Source of the DNA: Phymorhynchus buccinoides
Lineage: Eukaryota; Mollusca; Gastropoda; Neogastropoda; Raphitomidae
Length of the DNA stretch: 64,000 nt
NCBI GenBank assembly: GCA_017654935.2
Contig: CM065684.1
Coordinates: 51,513,326-51,577,325 of the forward strand
Direction: 5' to 3'
Under the pieces are notes generated by a model, which did no database searches, was not told the DNA's origin, and saw only the letters and a list, made by a program, of their open reading frames with translations. Below, in pieces: positions 1 through 12,224 of the stretch. Both the position numbers and the translations under genes were made by a program. The number at the start of each line of letters is the position of its first letter. Positions within the stretch are counted from its first letter, which is position 1.

Positions 1-146
1 TATAACATTAGACCTATCCTTACCTCCCAGAATTACGAAAATAAGATCTTAAAATAACAGGCCCTGATTAAGGATGCTTTTTAGTAACATGGGTGTTAAA
101 CCATTGTAGTGCAAAAATGCGACATTGGCAGTGAAAGGGTTAAATT
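1..146 (-). mobile_element. Partial copy of the 11.98-kb TTAA element, inverted
   Basis: The reverse complement begins TTAACCCTTTCACTGCCA and continues with ACACCCATGT and GGGAGGTAAGG, in the same order as 11979-12110. It is cut by the window edge. Confidence 0.65.
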
Positions 147-260
147 GTGTTTATAGTCCATCTATGCCGTGTCTAGTCTCCGTTGCTTTTGCTTTTGTGA
201 CCAGTAAATGTTCTGTTGCTGCACTACTGTGCGTAGCACTAATGCAACAACTGTACAGTT

Positions 261-440
261 CTTCTTCTTAGCTATGCGTGGCCACAATCAACACTTTGAT
301 TATTTTGCCACGGAACCGGGGAGGTTCTATACCTTTTTTTGCCTGAAGAAAGGCTCAAGGCCTGAGAAGAAATAGTGTGACAGAAGAGGGGATAGATAAA
401 AGAGAACCATAAGCCTAGCCAACTGTTGATCTGCTGGGTT
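261..440 (+). repeat. Dispersed repeat, pair with 50184-50347
   Basis: Shared blocks in order: CTTCTTCTT, GGCCACAA, ATTATTTTGCCACG, CCGGGGAGGTTCTA, GCTCAAGGCCTGAGAA, GATAAAAGAGAAC, CTGTTGATCTGCTGGGTT. Unassigned. Confidence 0.75.
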
Positions 441-441
441 G

Positions 442-1540
442 ACACGCAACTTGTTCCCAAAGACTTTAGCATTGCTGGTTTATATTTTTTTCCTGTTATA
501 ATATTCATATTTTGATATTCAAAATATCTTTGATCCTTTAGATTTCTGTCTTTGTAGAATCGGTTAACATTTGGAGGTAGGAATGTGTTATTGCTTTGTG
601 ATGTCTTGAAAGGGACGCTAGGTGCAATCTTGGTGTGGTTGTGGGATATATGTAGAATGTTTATGTTATGTTAAGGACAAAGGTATAGTGTGCAATATTT
701 GTGTGGACATAAGTGCAATTTTTGTGTTGGAAATAATCATGTGAATGTCTGTGTGATATATGTGCATGGGTTTTTGTCGGACATTTTTGGCATGTTTTGT
801 TTTTTTGTGGAACATAATTATGTGCAATAGCTTTGTGGGACATGTGTGCAATTTTGTGTGTGTTCTATTTCACATATTCTTTTGGACTTGTGAAAACGTG
901 TTTTTTTGGTGAAAACGTGTTTTTTTGGTGAAAACGTGTTGTTTTGCTCTCCTTTGGTGGCGATTAGTATTGTTGGCTTCTCTCTCTCTGTGTTTCATGC
1001 TGAATCGTGTCCTTAAAATGAGTGAATATATAAATCGGAGATGCGTGTTCTGCGTAACTTCTCAACTAATGGACCTTACCTGTTTTTATTTTGCAAGGTA
1101 ATACCTAACAATTGTTGGAGTGATTTGATTCACCACTAAAAAAAGGATGTATTTCTTTCCCCTTTCAATTGAAAAGGAACAATGTTGATTATTGCATGAT
1201 TTGTCTTCAGATGAGTTTGTTTTGTCACGCATAACAATTTCTTTGTTATGTTTGAATTTGATACTTTTCTTTTCTTTCCTTGGGAGTGGAAATGCTCATA
1301 ATCGTGAATATTGTTTTTTTCTTTCTTTATCTTGACTCCATCTTAGGGAAACATTGTTTTCATTAAGCAAGAAGAATGATCAGCCCCAAACATAAATTAT
1401 AGTGATTGAAAAACATTTGATGAAAGTAAAATCCAGTCACTAGTTAAGTTTGCCAGCGCTTTGCTACGCTGGATGTTAATTTCAAAAGAGAGGCATGCTT
1501 GTGAGACAATTTACATGGTACTTATAATTGTGTTTGTTTA
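442..1540. other. Noncoding, nothing recognised
   Basis: T- and GT-rich. GTGAAAACGTGTTTTTTTG occurs three times at 890-945. No gene seen. Confidence 0.6.
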
Positions 1541-1606
1541 CCCCCCCCCCCCTCCCTTCCTTACACACACACACACACACACACATGCATGCGCGCACAC
1601 GCACGC

Positions 1607-1642
<36 letters not shown>

Positions 1643-2221
1643 ACACACACAAATAAAAATGTCCAGAAGTGTGCTATGGTTGTTTTTTTGTTTTTGTTTT
1701 TTAAGCTTAACTAGCATGAACATTATTTCTGTTAGCATTTTGGGTTTTGCAGTTACTCCTTTTCAGTTCCACTGTACGTAGTTTTGCCTCTGTAGGATCA
1801 ATATTTCTTCAAACCCACCCTTTTGACTCGAACCAGAAATATTTTTATACAACAAAACAGTGACTGACTTACTCAATGACAATCGACAAGTATTGACAGT
1901 GATTGTTGTCACATAGTATAAGCCTTTTTCTTCATGTGTGTGCGTGCGTGTGCATGTGATGAGACTTTGCTGTGCTTTTGAAATAACATGTTTTCAAGTG
2001 AAATGTCCTCAATTGGCTCACCATGCTCCAGTGCTCAAAAATGAGATGTACATATACATTGTGTGTGTTTGTTTTAAGAACACATGTGGGATTATGTTGA
2101 AAAGAACATGTATTTACCATGATAGTGTCTTCTGTCTCTTACCACTTCCAGCATTGTAGTGCTGCTGGGGTTTTTAGGTGGGAAGGGAACACATGGATAA
2201 TGTGAGCAGTAGAGACGCGAG

Positions 2222-2427
2222 CGAAAATGGTGTTTTACGTCCTCTTGGTCTGAATCAGACACATATGGGACATTTGTGAATACAAATATTGTGGGAACAA
2301 TACTGGAGGCAATGCCCGGAGGCAGTACGAAACCAGTAAAGTCCCGATTTTAAAAATTAATACAGATAGCTGTAGCGGTGACCACGCCTCGGATAAACCT
2401 CATCGGCTATGGCACCGCCACAAGTAT
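2222..2427 (+). repeat. 206-bp dispersed repeat, copy 1
   Basis: From CGAAAATGGTGTTTTACGTC to GGCACCGCCACAAGTAT. The copy at 15061-15266 has the same length and differs at fewer than ten positions by eye. No terminal inverted repeat or protein; I cannot assign it. Confidence 0.85.
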
Positions 2428-2429
2428 TA

Positions 2430-4340
2430 AAGAGTATGAGCAGTAGAGACCGAGAGCAACTTGGAACAGTTGCTAACCAATAAAGTAAATTTGTTAAGAA
2501 CAAACATTGCATTAATAGTTCTGTGGACGTATGTTTTGTCAAAACTTTGAAATGTTAATAAAATGAGAACTGATTGTGTAGAACTAAGATCATGAATTGT
2601 TATTTGTCGTAAATAAATCATTTTCAATTGAAAAATGTCCATAGAAAGGGGGCTGTGTAAAGGGGCATTGTAGAAGGAAGTGGAAATAACTCTTGCCAAA
2701 AGTACATGACTTTTTGTCTTCTTATACAGTGTACATATCCAGCCAGAGAATTGTTCAGCATGCACGTGGTCCACAAAACACTGTTTTGCTGCATTCTTGT
2801 CACATTGATTTACCAAAGACATTGTCTCAGAAGACAATGAATAATAGTCGTAGTGATTTTCTGGTGTGGATTCCTATTCAATGCAATCACCAACCACAAG
2901 TTGAATTAATGCCCAGTTTTCCTCAAGGAAGATGGCTTAATTTTGTGGACAATTGTCAGTTGATATAAGCAAGAGAATTAGCCATATGCAATGGCATACG
3001 GCGTTGTACACAATACCATTATTTTGTTTAAGGGTACTTGTTTGGGAACCAGTATTTCACTTTAGTTGATGCCAATAGAGCACCTAATGGGTCACTGTAG
3101 CCAATGAGTCACAATCTTGTGTGTAGGTCATCAAACTTCAGTGTTCACTTGTGGATTTTTCTTATCTCTGTTGGGGGGATGTATAACATATATATGTATT
3201 TTTTATATATATATACTTTGCTTTGATAAAACCTTTTGTGTCCAATGTGCTTCTTTGTGAACCTCAGAAACAAACTCAGTTATCATTAACTTTTAGAATT
3301 GTTCTGTGTTTTGAAAAGAAGAAAATAGTACAATGTGCTGATTTACTTTTTCTCCTGATGGGGCAGAGGACAGTGCCCACACAGACACAGCTGTTTCGAC
3401 CTAGTGAAAGACTCTTCAGTCTGCATATTGACTGTCCAGTGGTTTGTCAACTTGAGCAAGAAGACATTCTACAAGAGAATGGTGCCCTCTTTGCACCAAA
3501 TTGAAAGTCCACAATAAAAGCAAATCAGCACTAAGTTAAACCAGAAATAGTAAAAATGTACGTATGTAAAATAACGAAAATAATAATGTTCTAAATAGAG
3601 ACATCAAAGAGTGCAATGGTCATAAAATTAGCATGTCTGAGTTGTTAAGTCACATTCTTTGTCTCAAGCGAGATCCTGTGAATTGTTTTACTCTTGTTTG
3701 ATGTCTTAGGAAAGTGGACAAATGATCAGCATCACCATGCAGTGCTTGAATCCAGCGCTGTTGAGGGGCTAAGATTTTGTGTGAATTTGTTTTAGGGTGG
3801 ACTCTATGCTTTCATAGTGCTTTCACACAGTCTTCAAATGTGGCTTATATGGTCAGGGTAATGTTCTGCATCAGTGTGCAACATTTCATGTAGATATCTT
3901 TATTAGGTCCTGAGAAACAAGAATGAAACAAATTGCCTCCTTAATCCCACCTTAGCTTAGATATCGTTGCTTTAGTGATACGTGTAGTTGTTACGCCCCT
4001 TTTACATGTAAACCGAATGTGATAGTCTGTAGATCTCATTACTTGATGTTTCGAGTATGTACACTTAACATATACATATTTTTTCTACACTTTATATTTT
4101 GTAAATTGTGTTGAATCTTGGATATGCACGAATGTTTTGATAATCTTTATTATGGATCAAGTTTATACGCAATTGAGGAAAGCTGTCCACATTTTTGTTT
4201 TGTTTTGTTTTTGCGGCTTTAATATCATTCCTTTTTTTTTTTTTAAACTTTTCACTTTGATTTTTCTACTTGCTCAAGCTTTTATGTTTTGCTGCATTTT
4301 TTTTCTGTTTTGTTTCATTTCCTCGGTTTGAAATGAGTGT
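2430..4340. other. Noncoding, nothing recognised
   Basis: Short ORFs of up to 136 codons on both strands show no family motif or exon-like borders. Confidence 0.6.
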
Positions 4341-4345
4341 GAATG

Positions 4346-4559
4346 CAGTGGAACCTCCCTTATAAGACACCCCCCCCACCCCCACCCCTGATGTTCTGAT
4401 GTTGTAGGGTGTCTGTCATCCCATCACTCCCTCTGAGTTAAGACCTACTTCTTTGAGACATTGCCCTTCTTTGTAAGTGTTAAAATTACCTCCCTTATAC
4501 AACTCTCTCCCACTGAAGACCTAAATTTAGATGATTTTTCAAGGTCTTAAAAGGGAGTA
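4346..4559 (+). mobile_element. CAGTGGAACCTCC miniature element carrying a minisatellite scrap
   Basis: Starts CAGTGGAACCTCCCTTATAA; shares GACCTACTTCTYTGAGACAT and CATTGCCCTTCTTTGTAAG with the intact copy at 47488. About 35 extra bases (GATGTTGTAGGGTGTCTGTC and on) match the minisatellite unit found 2 kb away. The right end is lost. Confidence 0.7.
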
Positions 4560-4794
4560 GGCCTACTTGTGCACTTGTGTTTGCAAATACTCACTTACCC
4601 ACTTGTACCCCTTCCTTTGCCATCCACATGCATGCACATTTGCACATACACATGCACACACACATATGCACATACACACGCATACACACATGCACACTTG
4701 CATAAGCGCATGTGCACACACACACACACACACACACTTAAGCCATGCACATATTAGAAGCGGAAACATCATGTAATTTCCGTAAATAAATAAA

Positions 4795-4915
4795 AGAAAG
4801 AAAGAAAAATAGGCGTATGCGTTTTTGCATGCGCTTATCCCATCCGCTTATTTTCTTGCTTTCTTTTACTTATTTGAGGATAAGTACATGAGGTTTCTGC
4901 TTATAATGTGTGCAC
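4795..4915 (+). repeat. GCGCTTATCC dispersed repeat
   Basis: Shares TTTGCATGCGCTTATCC, TCTTTTACTTATTTG and GGATAAG...ATGAGGTTTYYG with 17815-17870 and 18290-18535. Unassigned. Confidence 0.5.
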
Positions 4916-4917
4916 AG

Positions 4918-5232
<315 letters not shown>

Positions 5233-5234
5233 GA

Positions 5235-6125
5235 AATTTTTTTGTTAAATGCTGGCACTGTTCCTCCATCCTACAGGACTCAAAAGTTAGAGCATTTGAA
5301 ATGCAGTGATAATACAATTATTTAAAACTTTTTTTGTCCCTATGTCATTGGAAGCAAACATTGAATATCAAAACCAGTTAAATTAACTTGGTGTTTGATC
5401 TAAGTATGTTCTAAAAAGCATAAAGAGTGCTAGCTTAGTTTTCTCTCCTTATTAGGGAGGCAATGGCAGAACCCAGCCGAGGACATATATATATACACAC
5501 ACACTCACATTGTGATGTATGATTTGCCGATTTATTTCATTCCTTCTTTTCTGCGTTGTTGGTTTTCTATGTTTGTAACAGCTTTCAGCACTCACTTGCG
5601 AACTGTCATTGTGTGACGCAACATTTTGATTAGAAGAAGAAAAAATGCGGCCCCGCCCTCCTTAACTTAACCCTCCACCCTTTTCCAACATTTCCTCCCA
5701 CCCCCACCTTCCATTAAGTGTCCATGCTGATGCTTAATTTTGTTTAATTTATGCTTTGTGGTTTCATTTGTGAAGAAAATTGATGAGTATATTTTTGATA
5801 TTTGTTTTCTTAGAGTGGTGTTTGTAGGGGTTTGAGTACACACACTATGACTAACTTAAATACACTTTCAATATATGAAACGAGGTTTTGATTGTTGTGT
5901 TTGTTCAGGGGGGTTTTCTCTAATAATTGGGGGTGCATTTTTTGGGGGGCATGTACAGTACTTTAAATTCAATAAGAATGAAGGCATAAATGTACAATCA
6001 GAACAAGAAAGTGCTGACACAGTGCAACCTTCCACCTAGAGCAACAAGTTAATTTTAATTGTTTCAAACCCACAAGCAATTTTGTACCCAGCTTTGCCTG
6101 GGAATAATGTGTGTGTATGTGTGCT
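5235..6125. other. Noncoding, nothing recognised
   Basis: T-rich; only short low-complexity runs. Confidence 0.6.
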
Positions 6126-6479
6126 CTCTCTCTCTCTCTCTCTCACTTCTCTGCTGTTACATGTTCTTCTGGTTCTCCCCCCCCCCCCCCCCCCCCCCCC
6201 ATGTGATAAAGATAACCATAACATGAAGTCTGGTAAGTTTTAGATAACTCATTACGCATTTACAGAAACAATAATTTGACAATAACCCTTTTTTATCTAT
6301 ATACCAGGAGACAAATATATTGGGAAAAAAGCAATCTGTCTTGTTTCTGTCAACATTTTGTATTTTATGTAACAATCTCTCTTGTGGGGATGACATGGGG
6401 CCATCAGTTTCAGAATGGAAAATATATTTTAAAGAGGAAAATCTGACAAGCTAGTCCTGTGTGATTGTTATATATTCTT

Positions 6480-6600
6480 CTTCTTAAACTTCTATCTGCT
6501 TATACCCTTGAGGGCGTTGCGGGGAGATATAGCTGCCTATCTGCGGCAAGACGGGGGACCCGGAGCATGGTCAGGTTGTGGGCTTGTAGGGTGTCTGCCA
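6480..6600 (-). pseudogene. Retroelement protein fragment (GRPRRRW...LAADRQ)
   Basis: The minus strand encodes RGRPRRRWSDGVADTL followed by LRVPRLAADRQLYLP. The pattern GRPxxRWxDxV...LAxDRxxWR is the usual end of many non-LTR reverse transcriptase polyproteins. The first half of this segment has become the unit of the adjoining minisatellite. Confidence 0.5.
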
Positions 6601-7325
6601 CCCCATCACTCCATCGACGTCTTGGTCTTCCTCTGGCTCTGAAGCTTGAGTACCTGGTGTTGTGGGGTGTCTGCCACCCCATCACTCCATCGACGTCTTG
6701 GTCTTCCTCTGGCTCTAAAGCCTGAGTACCTGGTGTTGTAGGGTGTCTGCCACCCCATCACTCCATCGACGTCTTGGTCTTCCTCTGGCTCTAAAGCCTG
6801 AGTACCTGGTGTTGTAGGGTATCTGCCACCCCATAACTCCATCGACGTCTTCCTCTGGCTCTGAAGCCTGAGTACCTGGTGTTGTAGGGTATCTGCCACC
6901 CCATCACTCCATCGACGTCTTCCTCTGGCTCTGAAGCCTGAGTACCTGGTGTTGTAGGGTGTCTGCCACCCCATCACTCCATCGACGTCTTCCTCTGGCT
7001 CTGAAGCCTGAGTACCTGGTGTTGTAGGGTGTCTGCCACCCCATCACTCCATCGACGTCTTCCTCTGGCTCTGAAGCCTGAGTACCTGGTGTTGTAGGGT
7101 GTCTGCCACCCCATCACTCCATCGACGTCTTGGTCTTCCTCTGGCTCTGAAGCCTGAGTACCTGGTGTTGTAGGGTATCTGTCACCCCATCACTCCATCG
7201 ACGTCTTGGTCTTCCTCTGGCTCTGAAGCCTGAGTCCCTGGTGTTGTAGGGTGTCTGCCACCCCATCACTCCATCGACGTCTTGGTCTTCCTCTGGCTCT
7301 GACGCTTGAATCCCTGGTGTTGTGG
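6590..7325. repeat. 66-78-bp minisatellite, about ten units
   Basis: The unit contains CCTGGTGTTGTAGGGTGTCT, CACCCCATCACTCCATCGAC and TCCTCTGGCTCT. Length differs by presence or absence of a duplicated GGTCTT. Derived from a retroelement coding fragment at its left edge (see 6480-6600). Confidence 0.92.
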
Positions 7326-8215
7326 GCACGGAGAGCTGGCTGGTTGGAAGACATTCGTGTGAGATAACCAAACCACTTGATCCTTCATTGTTCAATGTGA
7401 TCAAGGACCAGTGTTGTTCCTACCATTTCTCTGATCACCTCAGTTCTTGTCATATCTCAGGTCTTGTTCATGTGCAGCTTTTCTCAAGCATTTCATTTCG
7501 CACGTGACCAGCTTCCTCTCAGGGGCCTTATGTTAGGGTCCATGTCTGGCGCTGGTATGTGAGGGTTGGAATGAAAATGGTGTTGATCAGCTTTGTCAAT
7601 TGTTATCTACAGTATTTATCAAATGTATTTATTATTATTTTATGATTCATTCAGAGAAAGAGGTAGGCTGAGACTCTTTTGTTATAGCGGTGTGTTATGT
7701 TTTGTTGGCAGCTTTAGGCCTAATGTGCGCATTAGATCTGCAATCCCTAAATTCTGTACGGAAACTCATACACTATGTTATATAAAAAATAAGCTGATGG
7801 GATTACGGATGGGTTTCTGGTGTGTAATGGGCACACTCTTTCATATTTCTTACTTCCAGATTTTGTGTGTGTGCGGATTGTGCATGGGTTTCCGCATGGA
7901 ACTTGTGCATATATGTGCACACAGCCTTACCAAAGCAAGAAGTCTTGAATACAGTCATGTTTTGAAATGGCTAGAAATAAATAGCTGTAATATCTATCAC
8001 GGGGGGTGGGAGGATTGAGAGAGGGGTTCAAACGCAATGGTACTGAAACTTGGGTATTGACACGTGTTTAGGTTCCGCGCTCATTGCATGCACACACACA
8101 TTTGTCTGTGTCTAATTGCGACCAATGTGTTCCTAAGATGGTTACTTTTGTTTGCTTTCATCTCAGTCTTATCTGGTTAAAGGAAGAAGAAACGAAGATA
8201 CTTGATGTTTCGTTT
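7326..8215. other. Noncoding, nothing recognised
   Basis: A 141-codon + strand ORF at 7593 has no recognisable domain and no splice context. Confidence 0.55.
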
Positions 8216-8609
8216 AAAGGGGGGTGGGGGGGGGGGGGGGGGGGGGGGTTTTTTTGTGGCAAAAGAGAGAGGGTGGGAATAAATTGTATATTTTCCTTAA
8301 TGAATTTTTTTAAAAACTGAAGACAGTTGAAAGAAAGACAAATTAATTATTAGTCTTTCAAAAAAAAAAAAAAAAAAAGATAAGAAAAAAAGGATAGAAC
8401 AGTTATAATTATACAATAGGGAACTTCATATGCCAAACAGTGTATTATTGTGCGTAGGGACACAATCTGATTATATTTTTAGAGATGTTGCTGCTGTAAC
8501 ATGATCCTGTTTTATTGATCCTTGAGAATTGCAATCTGGATTACATTGTCATTGATGTTGTCTTGTGCTTTTTTCCTCCCTTTTCTTCCCTTCCTATTTG
8601 TTTCCTGTT

Positions 8610-8910
8610 AACCAGCTGTGAAGCGGAAGCTGGTTAATATTTTCAGGGCTTTCTGTTTGTTCCTATCTGCCTGACTATCTATCTGTCTGACTATGTGAAC
8701 ACGATAACGTTTGAACGGAGGGACCCAGGGTGCCCACATTTTGCACGCGGATAGGTATTTAGTATATCTAAGCCAAGTTCAAAAATGAAGGTCATTGGTC
8801 AAAGGTCAAGGTCACTGAAGCCGAAAATGCTTTTCTCAAGCTGTCAATAGTGCGCGAGCTACAGCTGAGATCCTCGCTGGCACAGGGGCACTGTAAAGTG
8901 CAGGTGTAGA
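8610..8910 (+). repeat. AGGTCA-rich repeat sequence
   Basis: Starts with the short hairpin AACCAGCTGTGAAGCGGAAGC/TGGTT. Contains TGGTCAAAGGTCAAGGTCAC (8795-8815), that is, AGGTCA-type half-sites spaced by one and by zero bases. Looks like a decayed interspersed repeat; related AGGTCA strings lie at 56680-57090. Confidence 0.5.
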
Positions 8911-9149
8911 CTGTTTGATGAGACTTTTAGTTTCAGGGGTGTTGTTTCTGTTTGTTCCTCAAGGTTACTGGACCCAAAAATGCTGCCATGTGGTTGGTTG
9001 ATCTAGCTTTTTCATGTATTATACCGTACCTGGATTTATACACATGTAGAAAGAACAACTGTCCTTTGCTTTTATCATATGTACAACTGATCTTTTCCCC
9101 TTGCATATCTTTGGATCAATGTGGCTTTTGCTGTAACAAGACCCAACCT

Positions 9150-9525
9150 ACGTATCAAAGACACTGTAATGGGAATAAGACAGACAAGCGGCAATTTTCC
9201 TCTATTTGAGTAGTGAGGACAGAAACCCTGATTATGCCCCCCTTGAACCATGAACATCAGCAGTAATCTAACACTGGTTGTTACTGTTTCATAGATTTTC
9301 TGGCCGTATTTGCAGCTTTGTTACCTTTCTTTGTCTTCAGGAAAACAGAAAAAGGTCTGCCCAAGCACTCAAATTTGAATAAACAACCATATCGATTCAA
9401 ATTCCAGTCTTTGGATAGAGACGCCATTGTTAATGGGATCACGAACGATCACCCTATCAGCCTGGCTCGCCGTAACTCTCCAGTTGTCTGTCTTGTTCCC
9501 ATTACAGTGTCTTTGTCTGTACTGT
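9150..9525. mobile_element. Miniature element, pair with 17150-17345
   Basis: CAAAGACACTGTAATGGGAA at 9158 is inverted at 9490-9520. The interior shares GTTTCTGTCCTCACTACTCA (as reverse complement) and CGGCGARCC...GGCTGATAG with 17150-17345. Confidence 0.6.
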
Positions 9526-11340
9526 GCCTCCTTTGTGTCTTTTCAATTACCAGCTTATTGCTGTTTATGTGTGTGTGTGCTATTCTTTGTGTGTGTGTGT
9601 TTATTTGTTTGCATGTGTGTGTGTTGTCTTTGAGTTTGATTAAACAAAAAGACCAAAATGTCTTGTTTGTTGTACCATTGTATAGATTTTCTTTATACAT
9701 GTAAATACGATGGTATGAAATATTCGTAATCATAATATTTATTTATTTATTTATTAGAAGTGAATTGTTTTCTGTATTAACCTGCTTGCTGTAATACTGT
9801 GGTATAGTTATTTGTGATATATCTCTGCATGGTATGATACAGTGGAGTACCACAAAAGTCATGGAACAAAGATTTTGTTGTGTGTTAACCATTATTTGTG
9901 TTAAACATTTTCGACAAAATTGCGGTAAAAAAGAAAGTGAAGCTGAAGTTCTGCTACTGAATGAGCAGTAGTGCTACAGACGACACACTTTGTGCAGGAC
10001 TCGAGAACAGCATGCACAGTTCATACTTTCCAACTTCCAACCTAGCACATGGCACAGTAGATGAACATTTTATTTTGAGCTTTGTGATGGCTTTTGCAAG
10101 TTTGTAAGGAAATATTTGTTGGCTCAAGCTCTTATTTAGCGCATACGATAAATAACAATTGGACAGACTTTTTGTTTGTGTGTTAACCATATTTCATATT
10201 GTGCTGAGAAGAAAATCTGTGTGTAAAACAATCTTTTTTAAGTAATAATAAAGAGGGGTTTAATCCATTCAAACAGACTTTTGTGTGTTAACCAATATTT
10301 TGTGTTATCCAGCTTTGTGTTAAGTGTACTACACTGTAATGTCACATTTAGAATTCAAGTCATATTGCCCTTCATGGAATATGGATTGTGTGCATGGAAT
10401 AGCCCCCCCCCCCCCCCCCCCCCCCCCCCCCCATCTTCCCACTCTCAAGCTTGCTGATCTAGTCAACCTATCCAAAAATAAAACCGAAAGGAAGATTTTG
10501 GCTCGCAATCTTTTTTTCATATTATTAAACAAAAAATCACCTTGAGTCACCATATATGTCACAGTCTTTCTTTTTACCTCTTTTTATTTGTTCTTGTTGT
10601 TGATGATGACGATGATGATGATGATGGTGGTGTTTTTTTGTTGCTTTTGTGTGTGTGTGTGTGTGTGTGTGTTTTTCTATTTATTTGTTTTGTGTGTGGA
10701 AGTGGGTGGGGTTTTTTTTATTGTTGAGAATGTAGTGTTATGTGTGTTAAGATTTTTAGTTTCACTATACTATTTCTACCTCTATAGCAAGATTCACTCA
10801 TTTCAAAACACTATGTGTGTCTGTGCATGCATGTATGTGTGCGTCTGTCTGTCCGTCTGGCAGGAAGTTTTTTTTTTTAGAAGGTCTCTCTGATTTTGCT
10901 TATCAATTATTTTTGTTTGCATCTCGTGTGGGTTTAATTCTCATTAATGTTGTCCATGTTTTCGATTTTTTGAGCTATTGATCTTCTAATGCATGTTAAA
11001 TCTGATTCAAAGCATTTTTGTCCTTTGCCTGACCTTATCCCTCAAAAAACATTCTTCCAAACATCAATGTTTTTATGCTTGTATACACACACTTTAAAAC
11101 TATTTTTTTCCATAAGAACTTAGCTATTAACACATCCTTTTTCCAAGAAGTTTTGTGTGAACTTTTAATTATCAGATTCCCTGCTAGTTTTAGATTCTAA
11201 TGCAGACTCCACTGTCCCTTCAGACGCTTAACACAAACATGTGTTGGTATCGTTAAAGGCTGAATCCAGGCAGGTTATGATAGGCCTAGCCTGTGTGACC
11301 GGGAGTTGGAAAATATATGGAAAACAAAATCATGGTCTTG
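9526..11340. other. Noncoding with simple repeats
   Basis: Poly(C), (GAT)n at 10600-10627 and (GT)n at 10648-10672. TGTGTTAACC occurs several times at 9880-10310 and its inverse near 25050-25160, so another dispersed repeat is likely. Confidence 0.55.
10395..10432. repeat. Poly(C) run, about 30-38 bases
   Basis: Unbroken C. Similar C or G runs at 6176-6200, 8219-8250, 22905-22923, 25671-25692, 51756-51771 and 54820-54838; assembly length may be unreliable there. Confidence 0.9.
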
Positions 11341-11344
11341 TTAC

Positions 11345-11470
11345 AGTGGAACGTCCTTATTAAGATCTTGAAAAATCAAGCCCCAAAAGGTCTTAATAGG
11401 GAGGTGGACACTCAGTAGTAGGATATGAAAGGGGGGAAATGGTAAACTAAAATGTGGGTCACATCTTAGA
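11345..11470 (+). mobile_element. Partial CAGTGGAAC miniature element
   Basis: Begins CAGTGGAACGTCCTTATTAA and contains AAGGTCTTAATAGGGAGG; the terminal inverted repeat is lost. Confidence 0.5.
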
Positions 11471-11529
11471 GGGATTCTTAATAGCAGGCATCCGAATAGT
11501 CTGAAGTCCAGTTCTCGGAAACCCCCAGT

Positions 11530-11978
11530 AAAAGGGCCATCAAGGCCATAGACTGGAGAGGGACAACACTGAAATGAGTTCCCAACATGACCGAAAGGGC
11601 CATCAAGGCCCTAGCCTGAAGAGGGACAACACTGAAATGAGTTCCCAACATGACCGAAAGGGCCATCAAGGCCCTAGCCTGAAGAGGGACAACACTGAAA
11701 TGAGTTCCCAACATGACCGAAAGGGCCATCAAGGCCATAGCCTGAAGAGGGACAACACTGAAATGAGTTCCCAACATGACCGAAAGGGCCATCAAGGCCA
11801 TAGCCTGAAGAGGGACAACACTGAAATGAGTTCCCAACATGACCGAAAGGGCCATCAGGGCCATAGCCTGAAGAGGGACAACACTGAAATGAGTTCCCAA
11901 CATGACCGAAAGGGCCATCAAGGCCATAGCCTGAAGAGGGACAACACTGAAATGAGTTCCCAACATGACCGAAAGGGC
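11530..11978. repeat. 63-bp minisatellite, about seven units
   Basis: Unit starts are 63 bases apart (for example 11593, 11656, 11719). Because 63 is divisible by 3 and neither strand has a stop in one frame, both strands show 21-residue periodic ORFs (MSSQHDRKGHQG... on +, MLGTHFSVVPLQ... on -). Units differ by one or two bases. I regard the ORFs as by-products of the repeat. Confidence 0.9.
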
Positions 11979-12224
11979 TTAACCTTTTCATCGCCACTGT
12001 CGCCTCTTGGCACCACAATGATTTAACACCCATGTCACTGAAAGGCATCAAATGAGGGTCTGGTATCCAGTGACCTTATGTTCTTAATTTTGGGAGGTAA
12101 GGGTAGGCTCTATTTTATGCATGTCACAGAGGAATCCCCAAGAATGCAGGCAGAATCTTTTCTTTACCCAGGTAAGCTTAATGGAATGTTTTAGCTGAAA
12201 AATGGCTGGCGTTGAAAGGGTTAA
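11979..12224. mobile_element. TTAA-bounded miniature element (piggyBac-like ends)
   Basis: TTAA at both edges and inverted ends TTAACCTTTTCATCGCCA / TTAACCCTTTCAACGCCA. A TTAA target and CC-starting termini are the piggyBac hallmark. Inserted within the last unit of the 63-bp array. Confidence 0.65.

Noticed and set aside
11478..12026. Opposed 150-162 codon ORFs with 21-residue repeats
   Set aside because: A 63-bp unit without stops stays open on both strands; it lies inside a transposon and has no homology.
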